A DNA stretch of 64,000 nt, taken from contig NW_005179001.1 in NCBI RefSeq assembly GCF_000350225.1, positions 175,378-239,377 of the forward strand, read 5' to 3'. The position numbers and the translations under genes were made by a program. Below, piece after piece: positions 8,714 to 19,926 of the stretch. The stretch comes from Chondrus crispus. Taxonomy: Eukaryota > Rhodophyta > Florideophyceae > Gigartinales > Gigartinaceae. How positions within the stretch are numbered: the stretch's first letter is position 1; the number at the start of each line of letters is the position of its first letter. Under the pieces are notes generated by a model, which saw only the letters and a program-made list of their open reading frames with translations, was not told the origin of the DNA and did no database searches.

Positions 8714-11700
8714 AGCATCAGTCAACACCCACAAAGGAAAACAAATTCCTTTGAGACTGTCTGCGGAAAGAAGCAGTGTAAATTCAAAATCTACAACACC
8801 ATCCGGGACCATAGTCCTGCACGAGCTAGGACGACCAACCACGCACCCAAGTGGGATGGAGCTTGTCTTGACACTGGTGCCCAGCGATCTGTCGTTGGCC
8901 TCGCTCAAGCCAAAGCCTACTGTCGATTCACTGGCACCAAATTCAAGCCCAGGCCGAGCCCGATACACTTCAGGTTCAGTATTGACTCCCAAGCTTCACT
9001 TAGAACCATGAACATATCCATTCCCATTGCTGATGGTTACTTAATTCGCGAACAGGTTGACATTGTCAAGGCCAATGTCCCCTTTCTTATTGGACTTGAC
9101 CTCTTGGACAAGTACCATATGTTCATTGATAGCGTCAACAACATGCTCCGATCGCCTAAGCTTGGTCTTGACATACCGCTTCGGCGCAAGCTGGGTCACA
9201 CCTATCTGGAGTGGGTTCACTCCTCCAAAACGCACTTCACCAAAGCCGAACTGATCAAGCTTCATCGCGGTTTTTCCCATCCCACATCATAGAAACTCAT
9301 GAATCTGCTTCGCTTGGCCCGCCCTTTTGAAGCTGATGAGGCCACAAAGCAGTTTCTCGAGTCTCTGCAAGCTTCTTGTGACACCTGTCAACGCCTTGGC
9401 CCCACTCCTGTGCGTTTTAAAGTATCGCTACCCAATGAACAGGACTTAAAGTTCGGTGACGAATTGTCCATTGACCTGATGTTTCTAGATGGAAAAGCAG
9501 TACTACACGTCATCGACACGGCCACTACATTCTCGTCAGCCATCTTTCTAGGCGCTCATGGCGCCACTTATGGCCAAAGCGTTGAAGGTATTTGGCTAGC
9601 CTTCGTCGAAGCCTGGTGTACCTTGTATACTGGCCTTCCAAATAGACTTCGCGTTGACCAAGGATCCGCATTCACATCTGATCGATGGCGCGAGATAACT
9701 GCACAAGCTGGAATTCAACTTCGCATATCTGGTGTAAAAGCCCACTCGTCTTTAGGTATTGGAGAACGTCTTCACGGACCGCTGCGAAGGATTTATAGAA
9801 AAGTACGAGCGGACTTCCCGGACGGCTCTCCGTTCATTCTTCTGAAAATTGCAGTCAAGGCAAGGAACGACACAATCGGAGAGAACGGTCCAGTCCCTTC
9901 TCTATTAGTCTTCGGAATTGTTCCGCGCTTCCCAATAATAAGTACGGAAATACCTTCGCAGCGTGAAAGAATGCAAATTCTTTCAACAGCGCAGATGGAA
10001 ATGAACGCAATCATCGCAGAACGACGTGTACTTGCTGCTCTGAATCGGAACATCCTTCCAGCCTCCGATCGTGTGTATAATCTTGGAGACGAGATTCTAG
10101 TCTTCTCTGAGCAAGAGACGCAATGGATTGGTCCATTCCTTGTTTGCAATGTTCACGGACGAATGATAACTGTTCAGAACAGCGAAGGAACTTCTCGACA
10201 AACGTTCAACGCTTATCAAATCAAGCCATACTACGCTTCCCCCGAGTCTATTCCCCACCAGCAAACTGCTCTATTCCGTAGTGGCAAAGCCTCAAATCCA
10301 CCCAATAACGTCCTTCTTACTGAAGTTATACATCCCAATGATCCTCGTGCACAACAATTTGATAATGCTAAACGAAAGGAAATAGAAGGACTGATCGAAA
10401 GAGGTACTTGGAAGGTATTGCTTCGCGATGAAGTCCCAGACAACGCAAACATCTTAAATGGACGATTCGTTCTTGCCATTAAAGACTCTGGAACAAAGAA
10501 GGAAGTATGGAAAGCCCGATATGTTGTACAAGGCCACAAGGACAAGATAAAACGGTCATTCGTTCACGACACCTCAACGGCACGACAGTTCAGCGTCAAA
10601 CTACTTGTCGGTCTTGCTGCTCTTTTTGACTTTAGACTCTTCTCAACAGATGTCACACAGGCATATTTGCAGAGTACGGAAGAGCTCTCCCGTGATGTCT
10701 ATGTTAAACCATCATCTGAGTTCGACTTGGATTCTAATCAACTCTTGAAACTACTCAAGCCGTTGTATGGACTAGCCGATAGTGGTGACTACTGGGGTAA
10801 AACGTTAAAGCATCATCTAGAGAAGGAACTTGGGATGAAGGCCAGTGTAACCGATGCCGCCTTCTTCTTCAAACGAATTAGAGAGAAGCTTACTGGGCTA
10901 TGTGCTACTTATGTTGATGACTGTCTACAAGCCGGCACTGAAGAGTTTTGTCAACAGGCCAAGTGTGTCGAAAGGAAATTCAAATGTCGACCGAGGGACT
11001 ACGACAAGGTCCAATTTGCAGGCCTTAAGATTGAATCCACACCTAACGGATTCCAAGTACATCAGAAGCACTATATCTCCAAGATTAAGAACATCAGTAA
11101 GGAAGCTTCTTTCAAAGACTTTCGCTCACTTCGTGCCCAACTCTCTTGGGCCACTCAGTACCGTCCGGATATTACATGCTCTATTGCACAAGCAGCTCAG
11201 GTTACTGAAGAAATCTTCAACTCGGACCCCACGAAGCACTGTAAGGGACTTAATTCTGTGGTAAAACATCTCCTTACCAGTACAGATCAAGTCCTCAAAT
11301 TCCCTAAATTGGACGACAAAAGTCTTCGGTTACAAGTCTATTCCGATGCATCATACGGAAACAACCTTGACGGATCTTCTCAGCTAGGATATATCATTTT
11401 CCTTGCTGATGCAAATGATAATTGCCAACCATTGTTCTGGTCGTCGCACAAATCCAAACGCGTTTCCAGATCTGTCCTAGGAAGCGAAACAATGGCCTTT
11501 GCTGACGCTTTCGATATGGCCTTCGCAATGAAAAACGATCTTCACACCATGACATCGCTCGACATTCCGATCGTTATGCTTACGGATAGTTTATCCCTGT
11601 TTGATGTTATCACTAAAGCAAAGATAACATCCGAAAGGCGACTAATGATCGATGTTAAAGTTGTCAAGGATGCATACCAGAGACACGAACTGCACGCCAT

Positions 11701-11833
11701 AGGCTTCATTCGCTCCGAACACAACCCCGCAGATTCTTTGACCAAGGTCAAGAAAAGTGATATACTGATCGAAATGATACAACGGTCAATTCTTACACAT
11801 CCTATCGAACAGTGGATGAATCGCAATTCGTGA
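8714..11833 (+). pseudogene. pol: Copia-1 pol: protease, integrase, RT, RNase H (one in-frame TAG)
   Basis: The frame is open from before gag ends. Protease active site LDTGAQ at about 8873. The integrase zinc region (LHRGFSHP..CDTC) is crossed by a TAG at 9290-9292 where the related Copia-2 protein has Gln. Integrase catalytic residues are in SIDLMF, RVDQGSAFTS and GIGERLH. RT holds ATYVDDCLQAG (YVDD box). RNase H has YSDASYG, GSETMAFADA and LTDSLSLF, ending SEHNPADSLTK. All catalytic motifs remain, so the single stop and the gag frameshift are the only visible damage. Confidence 0.87.
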
Positions 11834-11868
11834 ACCCATGACATATGTCACGAAAAACGTTTGGGGAG

Positions 11869-12385
11869 TGTTAGACTTATTGACTAGACTACAGTAGATA
11901 TCACACTTCTATGTTATCAATATCAATTCAGGGATTATGTAGGCTACATTTAGCTATCAATGATAGAGTCCCTTAAGGACGTGCCACCTACAATTCTACA
12001 TGTTTTAGGGTGTAACCGTTTAGGCATATTTCGTGGGTGGCGCAACCTCCCTTTTATGGTAGTGCGCCTACTTTTGTTGTAGAGTCAATAGGACTATAAA
12101 GCCAGGTCGAAGACGCTACTCGTCTTCGACCTCAGCACATTCGATCACCTGAACCATCAACCCGACAACCCCGTCCATTGACCGTGCTCACCGTCCGTAG
12201 CGGTTCTGAGGCAATAGCCTGCCGCTCTTCCCCTCCCTTTAAAGTAACCCTATTTACCACCCTTTTACCCTTTACTAAAATCCCTCCGGACCGCCCCCTT
12301 TTCCGTCGGTCTCCCGACACTTATAAGTTTACGGGACCGCCGCCCCGTTTGGTCCTGCCCCGTCCTTGGAATAAGGCCCGCCTTA
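11869..12385 (+). repeat. 3' LTR of Copia-1
   Basis: 517-bp copy of the 5' LTR with three transitions, starting TGTTAG right after the polypurine tract. The TATA/hairpin module recurs at about 12095-12132. Homology may extend to about 12414 (ATCAAGCA). Confidence 0.9.
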
Positions 12386-12415
12386 CACGCCGAAACAATT
12401 TGGAATCAAGCAAAC

Positions 12416-12730
12416 AAGGGCTAAGGGACCACCACAGGCTAGGCGACCACTCAACGGCCTAGTACTGGCATCAGATGCATCGACCGAAACCTGGCACCAG
12501 ACGCCCTGCGTAACCCTCGCATAGGGTACACCTCAGGGCCGTTCCTAACGAAGAGTTCGCCGTGCCAGCACCCGAGCACCCTGAAACTTAAAAGCCTCGA
12601 AGCCTCGTGGAACAAGCAGCCGCCTTGCGCAGCTTCCCCATGCCCTGCCCGCCATCCTCTCATGGCCCGAACTAGGAAAGTTACAGAGTAATCGACACGT
12701 GTCGGATGGATTCAGTCGGTTTTGCAATCT
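12416..12730. other. Spacer between Copia-1 and the Crypton
   Basis: About 315 bp with no gene. It holds the palindrome CGACACGTGTCG (12693-12704), which shares half-site bases with the larger palindromes that follow. Confidence 0.4.
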
Positions 12731-12753
12731 TGTCGGACGCATATCCGACAAAT
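12731..12753 (+). repeat. Left attachment-like palindromic site
   Basis: TGTCGGA CGCAT ATCCGACAAAT: inverted heptamers TGTCGGA/TCCGACA. The 22-bp stretch from 12732 matches 19927-19948 in the same orientation except for three central bases. Confidence 0.65.
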
Positions 12754-12844
12754 GACGATGTTAATATTTTTTCAGCCCTGAGAAAACAGCCCAATTGGCC
12801 CAAATACCCACTGTTTTGCCGCGCATTCGAAACATTGGATCAGC

Positions 12845-12864
12845 TGTCGGACGGATGTCCGACA
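12845..12864. repeat. Second palindromic site upstream of the recombinase
   Basis: TGTCGGAC GGAT GTCCGACA, with perfect 8-bp arms, 64 bp before the recombinase ATG. It could be a recombinase-binding or autoregulatory site. Confidence 0.6.
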
Positions 12865-12927
12865 TGAATCTTCCCTGGCTTCCCACTCTCTGTATGTGAT
12901 CACAGTCTCGAGACCGACTCTCACAAA

Positions 12928-15180
12928 ATGCCGAATCTCAACAATGTTTCGTCCGCCGCCCCTGTTACACCGACAACTCCGCACCCTGCCCCTTCTACAC
13001 AGACAACGACGCACCTCGCCCCTGCTACGGCGACAATTCCGCACCCCGCAAGTGCTCCGCCGACAATTCCGAACCCCGCCCCTGCTACGCCGACAACTCC
13101 GCGCCTTGCCCCCGCTACGCCGACAACTTCGAACTCCGCGGCTGAACCAACTATTCAAGATCAGATCGATGATACTGAGGTGCGCTGTCTTGCCAACACT
13201 ACTCGAGCCAATTATCGTCGTATGCAGACACGGTTTTCCTCATGGCTTCGTTCACATCCTTCGCATCAATCTTTTTTCGATGCGGAAGGTACGCTAAGCT
13301 TACAGGATTTGTCAGCTAGTATTGTTAAGGAGTTCCTAGCTATTCAGAGTGACCCAAGTAAATCCCGCCCTCTTGGAATTTCGGGTCTACGAGGTTACCG
13401 TTCTGCTATAAGGGCTTTATTCGTGCAGCGAAGACAGCGCATACCGGACTTGGTAGAGAAGGATTTGACGTCGTTCTTTGCTGGCCTCAAACGAAGAGAT
13501 GCGTCTGAAAGACAGCAAGGTACACGCCGTGCGTTTGAGGGGAAGCAAGCACTTTCGTTTGCTGTTCTGCGAATAATTGGTGAGGAATGTTTGAAGCAAA
13601 GCGACGTCATGATGAGCACATTTGTTCACGTCTACATGTTGCTCACGTGAAATCTAATGTGCAGGTCAAATAATACGTCATTCATAACGCTCCGCCACCT
13701 TCAATGGGACAAAGATTCATTGTCGGTGCTGTTTTCAAAGTCAAAGACGGATCAAGGAGGGGAGCGGCCGCTGGATCCCAAACAAGTGTATGCTAACCCT
13801 ATGATGCCCGAAGTTTGTCCTATTTTAAGTCTTGCGCTCTATTTTACAAGCACGCGCATTGATTTCACGACGGACGAACTATTTGCGGGAGGGCACCAGC
13901 AAGACAAGTTTTTGAAGGCATTTCATGCTTTACTGCAGAAGCAGGAAGTAGCCCAACGTTTGAGAGAAATAGGGACACCGCCAGCCTCTGAGCTTGGGAG
14001 CCATTCGCTCAGAAAGGGTTCCAGTACGTTTGTGTGTAGAGGCAGCGTTGCCGCACCGTCGATTGTGGCCGTGTGCATAAGATGTGGATGGACGCTAGGC
14101 AGTGTACAGGACAGGTACTTTAGGTACGAGGCTGCTGGTGATTACTATGTTGGCCGTACGGTGGCTGGCTTGCCTCTTTCTAGTGCTGCATTCGCCGTCC
14201 TTCCCCCCAACTTCCATCGTGATGACGAAGAAGTCGTTACAATACTCCGAAACCTGTTTCCCGGCGCTTGGAGTCGCCCGCGCCTTCGTGAACTTCTATC
14301 AATGCTTGCTGCTTCTCTCGTATATCACGAGTCATATTTACGGAAAGTGCTACCGTCTTCTCATCCTCTCTGGCAATGTCTATTGTTTAGATATTCCACT
14401 GCGTTCAATTTATTACAGGAGAAGCTAGCTACTGACCTCTTGGAGACATCGACGCGCTTGCAAAGAACTGGAATACCGCCACACATTGATATTTTATGCA
14501 AGTTGGAACGGCTTGTTACAGCCGTGGACGTCGTCTCCGGAAAAGTTGTTGACGGTGTCAAAGCGATCGTCAGGGAGGCCGGCGTGTCAGCACCAGTATC
14601 AAGGTTTCAAATGGATTGTGCATTGCAGGGACTGTTGGAGCGAATCGAGAGTGCGAATTCGCAGCGCGATACACGTCTTCTCGCTTCGTTGGGAAGTCAC
14701 GCGCGCCTACACGAAGACGGTGACGTTCGGAATGGGGAGAGGGGTCCTCAGGCTCACCGGGCATCTGGCGCGACTTACATGTGGGATGAAGCTTTCCGTC
14801 GATTGCCGCAGGGCTACAAATTACCGAACGCGACTTTACAAATGGGCTTTTACTTGTGGATGACAGGCAACAGAAACTCTGGCATACCGCCTCTTCTTGT
14901 CGTCACCGCTTCCGATTTCTTCTTGAAGCACATGCGGAAGCGGTTCTGCGAATGGCGGCTGGTGATGAGGCGATGCGAGGCAGTAGCGGCAGAGGCAGGC
15001 TACTCGGCCTCAGTACCGGACAAAAACGAGCTGCGAAGGATGTGGGAGGCTGTTTCCACGGGACTCGAACTTGCGCCGCGGACCGCGAAGGGCCGAAAGC
15101 GGGTGAGGGCGCATCTACAAGTAACGACGGTTGCACGCATTCTGAGGAAGCAAACTCGTCTTGATCATTTACTCGTGTAA
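12928..15180 (+). pseudogene. Crypton tyrosine recombinase, interrupted by one in-frame TGA
   Basis: One frame of 750 residues from an ATG, broken only by TGA at codon 241 (13648-13650). Residues about 12-75 are a Pro/Thr-rich repeat of roughly 10-residue units. Residues about 80-160 look like the SAM-like core-binding domain. The catalytic part includes NLMCRSNN (Arg box), FSKSKTDQGG, HSLRKGS (HxxR) and GWTLGSVQDRYFRYEAAGD, with the Tyr nucleophile region near the DRYF.Y block. The C-terminus, with MWDEAFRRLPQGYKLPN and GFYLWMTGN, resembles the GCR1_C DNA-binding domain of Cryptons. Homologues usually carry Trp where the TGA lies, so this looks like a simple nonsense change. Confidence 0.85.
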
Positions 15181-15925
15181 CTAGACACCATGATTAGCTT
15201 TCTAACTACTACTGCTGCCGTCGCAGCTGTAGCTGCACCAACTCCATGCAGTTGGTGGTGCCTCTGATCCGCGCCGTATATACGGCGCCGTATATACGCC
15301 GGCGTATATACGCCTTCCACGACGCCCGTAACATCCCGATGTCCCCAACGTTCCGAATGCCCTCAACCCTCGAGCCTGACCAGCTGGTCATTTAGATCCC
15401 GATTCCTAGCCTAGGCTACCCAGCAGAGCTCCGACGCACCCGACCCCCCGAGGCGCCCACGTCCCCGACACTCGCTACGCCCCCAACGCCTCCGACGCCC
15501 CCGACGCGCGTGCTCTGATGCGCCTCGAGGCGCGCGGAACGCATCGTCCGACGAAATTGAGATGCGTCCTTGGAACAGTCCAGGACTGTGGACGGACTTT
15601 GAGGCGCTGGCAGTATCGGGCTTGCGGCAGGGGTAAGGATGCTCCTTTGTTAGTTTCATCGCCACGGCGACGAAGGCCCCCCTCAACATAAAAAACATCA
15701 CCAGTAGTTACGAGCGATCTGCTAACCCCGCTCGAAACCCTCGCTTGACATGTACCACGCGTCACAATGTTCATTGTGCATTTGCAGCTCGCCAATGGCA
15801 GCTGCGAACATAGTTCGATGCCGAGACGAGCAACGAAACAGAGCCGCGGCTGGTCAACATCTTGGTTACTATCCGCACGACGGTGCATGAGAAGGTGATA
15901 CATCACATCCCGTGTGCGACAGATT
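15181..15925. other. 3' region downstream of the recombinase, before element H2
   Basis: No gene. It has hairpin-forming GCAGCT/AGCTGC and CACCAACT/AGTTGGTG just after the stop, three CGTATATACG copies (see next entry), then a C-rich stretch with degenerate CCCGACGC-type repeats (about 15430-15530). Confidence 0.5.
15275..15312. repeat. Three CGTATATACG palindromes, 14-bp period
   Basis: Identical 10-bp palindromes at 15275, 15289 and 15303, separated by GCGC and CCGG, so the whole block can fold in several registers. It lies about 95 bp after the recombinase stop. Confidence 0.85.
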
Positions 15926-16145
15926 AGAGCATGTGCGCAAACATAAAATTTTACGTTTTTGGAATTACAGTAGTTGGCCGCTCTCACGAAACGTAAAATT
16001 TCACGTTTGAGAAACGTCACAAAATGAAACTGTTTCAAGTTCCGTTCATTTTGCGACGTTTTTTCACACTTGGACTTGTCAAATTTCCACGTTTGAGAGC
16101 GTGGACGACCTGCAACACCATCGATCCCCGGGCTCCACCGCGGAC

Positions 16146-17972
16146 ATGGCCCCTAGAAGGCGTCGCGGCGCTGCCGCAGCGCCCAAGAGCGGCCTCGCCC
16201 GCCGCACGCGCAACCAAGCCCGCACAGAGGGTCGCACCACTGCCGTCGTGGCTAAACTCCGTGTGCGAGCGCGAGAACCAGCCACATCGAACCGGACTTC
16301 TCCACCCCCCGCAGCCGCACCGACCGCACGTACCGAGGCCCACGACCTTGCGCCTCGCACACCGACTAGGCCTGGCGCCGCCGCCGGGCCCCGCTCGCGT
16401 GCGGATGTCCCGGCAGAGGTACTCACGCCGGGGAAGACACAGACCACTTTCGGCGCGTGTGTTTTTGGAACAGAGTGTCGTACTGCAGGTGCAAGCCTGC
16501 AGCGCACTTCGCACTACTGCGGCTGGTGCCGCTCGCCGATGCACGGGCAGTGCAGCCCGCTATTCGCTGCCTCACAGACTGTTGAGGCGCTCAGCGGGGT
16601 TTTTGTGTGCACCGTCGACTGCGCGCGGCAGCGGATTGCAGAGCTGTCGGACAGCCCGATTATAGATGAGAGGGAGAAGGCCGCTGGCCTTACCGAGGGC
16701 GTTAAGCTATACTTTCAGCAAGAGGCCGAGCGCCTGCTTAGGCCCACGAAAGAGACGCTCCACTTCAAGCCATGCTCTGCTTGGGCCGCGGGGGACGGTG
16801 GCTTGGACACCGATGATGATGACGACGACAACGACGGCGACGATGACGGCGACGATGACAGTGACGATGAAGACGACGATGACGACGACGACGACGACAA
16901 CAACAACAACATCAACATCAACAGCAACAGAACAGATAAGGGTGAGGAGAGTGGCAGCGCGGCTGATGGTGTGGGCGCAGTGGCGCGAAGACGAAAGAGG
17001 CCGACATGGCAATCTGCAAGCGGCGCGGTCTCGATCTGCAAGGTGCCGGGGCTGGAGCTGTACATCTCCGAGGTGTGCGTTGAGGAAGAGGTTGGGCGAG
17101 CAGCACATGGGGCCAAAGGCCCCACCTGGGGCAATGTTCTCGCCCGTGTTCAGAGCAGGTTCTTGCACGTCCCTCTCAGCATTGCGAAGCTGAAGGGCGC
17201 GTATAAGAAACTCAAGACCGACCGGTACTCTGAGCTCAAGAGAAAGTACGTCACGCCAAACGGAGCAGGCGGAATGCCTGATGCAAGCGACAGACTTTTG
17301 AGGAGCATTCAGACCCTTATCGACATTGAGGCCGAGGCCCTCAATAGGACCTCGGAGAAAAAGGAAGAGCGAACCCGCAAGGCGGAGGCAACAAGGCGAA
17401 CAATGCTTGCGGCAGTGAGAACTTCTCGAGGGCTCTTCCCCGAAAGCAGGGAGGTGACTGGGGATGAGGGTGACACGGCCGACGACCGGGACAGCGATCC
17501 CAACCCTGACTGCGGCGTGCCCGAGGCGCTGGCAGGGCAGGATGGCGATGGCTATGCCATTACGCTGGCGCCGTCGACCCACAAGCGTCCCTGCGGCAGC
17601 GCTGGCGGCCCCAGGCCAAAGAAGCGGAGGGCGACGGCGTCGGACTCGAGAGAGCTGCTTCTGAAAGAGATGTCGAGCATGCGGGGGGCGGCTAGGGGCC
17701 TGTACGACCGTCGTGACGCCGATGCAGACAGGAGTGAGAGCGTCATGTCGAGGGTAGCTGCAGCAGCGGAGGCCACCGCAGTCGCCAGCAGCGCAGGCGA
17801 CGGCAGGGTGATCGACATGCTGCAGAACTTCGCGTCTGGGGTTAATAATGGAGGCTCTGGTTCTGACGCGCGCCTGGCCACGCTAGAAGGTGCAGTAACG
17901 GGGCTGGGGAGCAAGGTTGAGGGCATGGCGTCCTCCATAGAGCAAATGCTTAGCCATCTCACAAAAAAGTGA
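16146..17972 (+). CDS. Accessory DNA-binding-type protein of element H2
   Basis: 608 residues from the first ATG in frame. Residues about 1-95 are Arg/Ala/Pro-rich. Residues about 100-160 hold a Cys/His cluster (CVFGTECRT, HYCGWCRSPMHGQC, VCTVDC) that may bind zinc. An Asp/Asn run encoded by GAY/AAC triplets follows. The middle, PTWGNVLARVQSRFLHVPLS and on to KGAYKKLKTDRYSELKRKY, is helical and may be the Myb/SANT-like part. The C-terminus has a bipartite basic signal (RPKKRR) and a final amphipathic helix. It converges on the transposase, like the H1 pair. Role as a transposase partner is inferred from position. Confidence 0.68.
   Translation: MAPRRRRGAAAAPKSGLARRTRNQARTEGRTTAVVAKLRVRAREPATSNRTSPPPAAAPTARTEAHDLAPRTPTRPGAAAGPRSRADVPAEVLTPGKTQTTFGACVFGTECRTAGASLQRTSHYCGWCRSPMHGQCSPLFAASQTVEALSGVFVCTVDCARQRIAELSDSPIIDEREKAAGLTEGVKLYFQQEAERLLRPTKETLHFKPCSAWAAGDGGLDTDDDDDDNDGDDDGDDDSDDEDDDDDDDDDNNNNININSNRTDKGEESGSAADGVGAVARRRKRPTWQSASGAVSICKVPGLELYISEVCVEEEVGRAAHGAKGPTWGNVLARVQSRFLHVPLSIAKLKGAYKKLKTDRYSELKRKYVTPNGAGGMPDASDRLLRSIQTLIDIEAEALNRTSEKKEERTRKAEATRRTMLAAVRTSRGLFPESREVTGDEGDTADDRDSDPNPDCGVPEALAGQDGDGYAITLAPSTHKRPCGSAGGPRPKKRRATASDSRELLLKEMSSMRGAARGLYDRRDADADRSESVMSRVAAAAEATAVASSAGDGRVIDMLQNFASGVNNGGSGSDARLATLEGAVTGLGSKVEGMASSIEQMLSHLTKK
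16812..16923. repeat. GAY/AAC trinucleotide repeat (Asp/Asn run)
   Basis: About 110 bp of imperfect GAT/GAC triplets passing into AAC/ATC triplets. It is in frame and codes a poly-Asp then Asn/Ile stretch. Confidence 0.9.
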
Positions 17973-18077
17973 CACGCGTGCGGCTGCGATTAATGTGGTC
18001 GCCCGCATGCGCCGTCTACTAGTCGTCACTCATAAACAAGGCAGCTTTTACATGTTGCAAGACAGCGCACTGCAAAG

Positions 18078-19466
18078 TCAAAGGCCTCCATCTCCTCCAG
18101 GTCGTGCTGCCTCGCACTTGGCGACGTACTCAACAGACTCTTCGTACAATTGTATCATTATGCCCCCGGCAAGGCATGCCCCTTCTGCATCCTTGTACTC
18201 GTCCGGCTGCAGCTCATGCAAGTCGTCGCATAAATGCTCTTCGATGTGAGGCGGCTCGCAGGTGAAGTACTGCGATGTTTGCGTCGGCTCGAGGCACGCT
18301 ATGGCGTTCCATAATACTACAATTGACAACACGTGCATGGCAACTGGCCGCCGCCCGACAACGAAGTTCTGGTTGTACTTGAGCCACGGAAACTTGGCCT
18401 CAACACCCCCAAACCCCCATTTGGCAGTGATACGGAGGCTATTCATCAGCGCATTGAAGGCCCGCTCCTCAAGCGACGTAGGATTGCGATGCCCGCGGCA
18501 ACAAACAGCGCTGCGAGCGTACGCTGCGTCATTATACACGTTGTGATCCGGGAGAAACGCCGTCATGCATTCGATGAGCGTTGACTGGGTGACAATGCTT
18601 CCGTCGGCATGGAACCCGCCAAACGGCCCTTGATAGTCGAAAATGAGCCCATCGGGGCAATTCACAGCCTGATACGCGAGGTTGTGCCCGTATTTTGCGT
18701 TTTAAAGCGCGTTCTGCATTGAATTCTCACCCGGGCGCGCTGTGCGCAGCCTCGACCCGTCCCAAAAGCCGACGCAGCTGTCAAAAGGGCATCCAAATTC
18801 CCGAACGGCCCTCACGATTCTCCTTAGGCGGGTTGAGCCAAGGATGCGCTGCGGGATGCGCACTCTAGCCCACCACTTCGACACGATGATGCAGCTCATC
18901 GCTTTCACGATGCGGGACACTGCCGTGCGATCCCGGCCGCAATACCACGCGACCGTGGAGTCACGGCAGTTTTCGCCGAAGTATCTTAGATATATCAACA
19001 GCGCTTCTATACTGCATACCGCCAATCGGTTTACGCAGTATAGCAACTCCGGTAGGCGGAGGGCGTCATGCAGTCGCTTGAAATTAATTCGGTCAATTCG
19101 GAAGCTCACCTTAAACTCGTGGGCGGTCATTTCGGAGCTGAGGGCGTACGTATGCAGCCGCGGCCGCCTGTGAGCCCCAACAAACACGCTACTTACCCTT
19201 TGGAGCCGCAGCACCGCCCTACATCTCGAGTACAGAGCGAGCATGACCATGGCCAGCTCCGATTCCTCCTTCGCCAGGCTCTCTTGGCTTTCAACAGCGG
19301 CCGCAGCGGCTGCAGCCAAGGCCCAAACCTGCACGCGCCTCCTATGCTGGGCCCTACGCCTCAACCAAACCGCAGTAATGATGACTAGCGTCGCAAAGAT
19401 GACAAGATACGAAGTTAGTGCCACAAGGCCCCATCGTCGACACACGCCGCGCTTTCGAAAACGCAC
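18078..19466 (-). pseudogene. Harbinger-like DDE transposase of element H2, in-frame TAA
   Basis: One frame broken by TAA at 18702-18704; upstream (18705-19466) and downstream halves are in the same frame. The N half has the helical region MTAHEFKVSFRIDRINFKRL and a recombinase-like HTH segment (CGRDRTAVSRIVKAM). The first Asp is in GFWDGSRLRTARPG. After the stop follow AYQAVNCPDGLIFDYQGPFG, the second Asp in VYNDAAYARS and an acidic site in GFGGVEAKFPWL. The listed 5' limit is GTG; in-frame ATGs lie downstream. The stop sits where relatives often have Tyr. It is probably inactive unless read through. Confidence 0.78.
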
Positions 19467-19926
19467 CGACGCCTAAAAGCCTCCGTTGCTGATGCTCGGG
19501 AAGCGCCATATCAACCGCTGAAGGTGGCGGACCGCCGAGCCACAGCACTAGTAGGGGGACACACTCGTCACGCGCGCAGTGTTCGTCGTTGATAACGTTA
19601 GACGGCAGAGGCCAAGAAGTTGCAGTTCCTGGGTGAAGGCCAGGGGAACGCAAGAAGACGTAGATTTTCACGTTTTTGCAGCTTGCGCACAAGCTCCGCA
19701 AATTTTTACGTTTTCTTCTGTAAGTTTTTTTGCCGTCAGGAGCAAACGCAAAAATTTTACGTTTCTTGCGCACATGCTCTATTGGTTGCAATTTTCATCC
19801 ATCGCGCATATGAGCGTTGCTCAGCTCCTGATGGCTGTCTATACTTGGCCTTATGTGAGTGGCTCCGCAAAGCCAGAGCGAGGCCATTGAATACCTGAAA
19901 TCAACCAATTAATTGCACCTTTTCTA

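Larger units (their letters stand above)
5367..12385 (+). mobile_element. Ty1/Copia LTR retrotransposon (Copia-1)
   Basis: Two direct LTRs (5367-5883 and 11869-12385) enclose gag, protease, integrase, RT and RNase H in Copia order. The 517-bp LTR cores align without gaps and I count three differences, all transitions, so insertion was recent. The purine-rich TTTGGGGAG precedes the 3' LTR as the likely polypurine tract. The RT region with YGLADSGDYW recalls GalEa-type Copia of red algae and animals (inference). The coding part has a frameshift near 7635 and an in-frame TAG at 9290. The true 3' LTR boundary may lie up to about 30 bp further. I could not find a convincing target duplication. Confidence 0.88.
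15926..19780. mobile_element. Second Harbinger-like transposon (element H2), 3855 bp
   Basis: The ends share 15 identical terminal bases AGAGCATGTGCGCAA in inverted orientation, flanked by ATT duplications (15923-15925, 19781-19783). Inside the TIRs are repeated subterminal motifs of the form AAATTTTACGTTT in both orientations at both ends. It carries two convergent genes: a DNA-binding-type protein and a DDE transposase broken by a TAA. Layout and 3-bp duplication match H1, but the TIRs and proteins differ. Confidence 0.85.

Noticed and set aside
13636..13662. An 18-nt GTGAAA...GCAG mini-intron spanning the TGA
   Set aside because: Far shorter than the 98- and 124-nt introns seen here, and the frame on both sides is the same without splicing.
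15475..16038. 187-codon minus-strand frame left of and into element H2
   Set aside because: Crosses the H2 TIR and target duplication, so cannot be a conserved gene; no domain.
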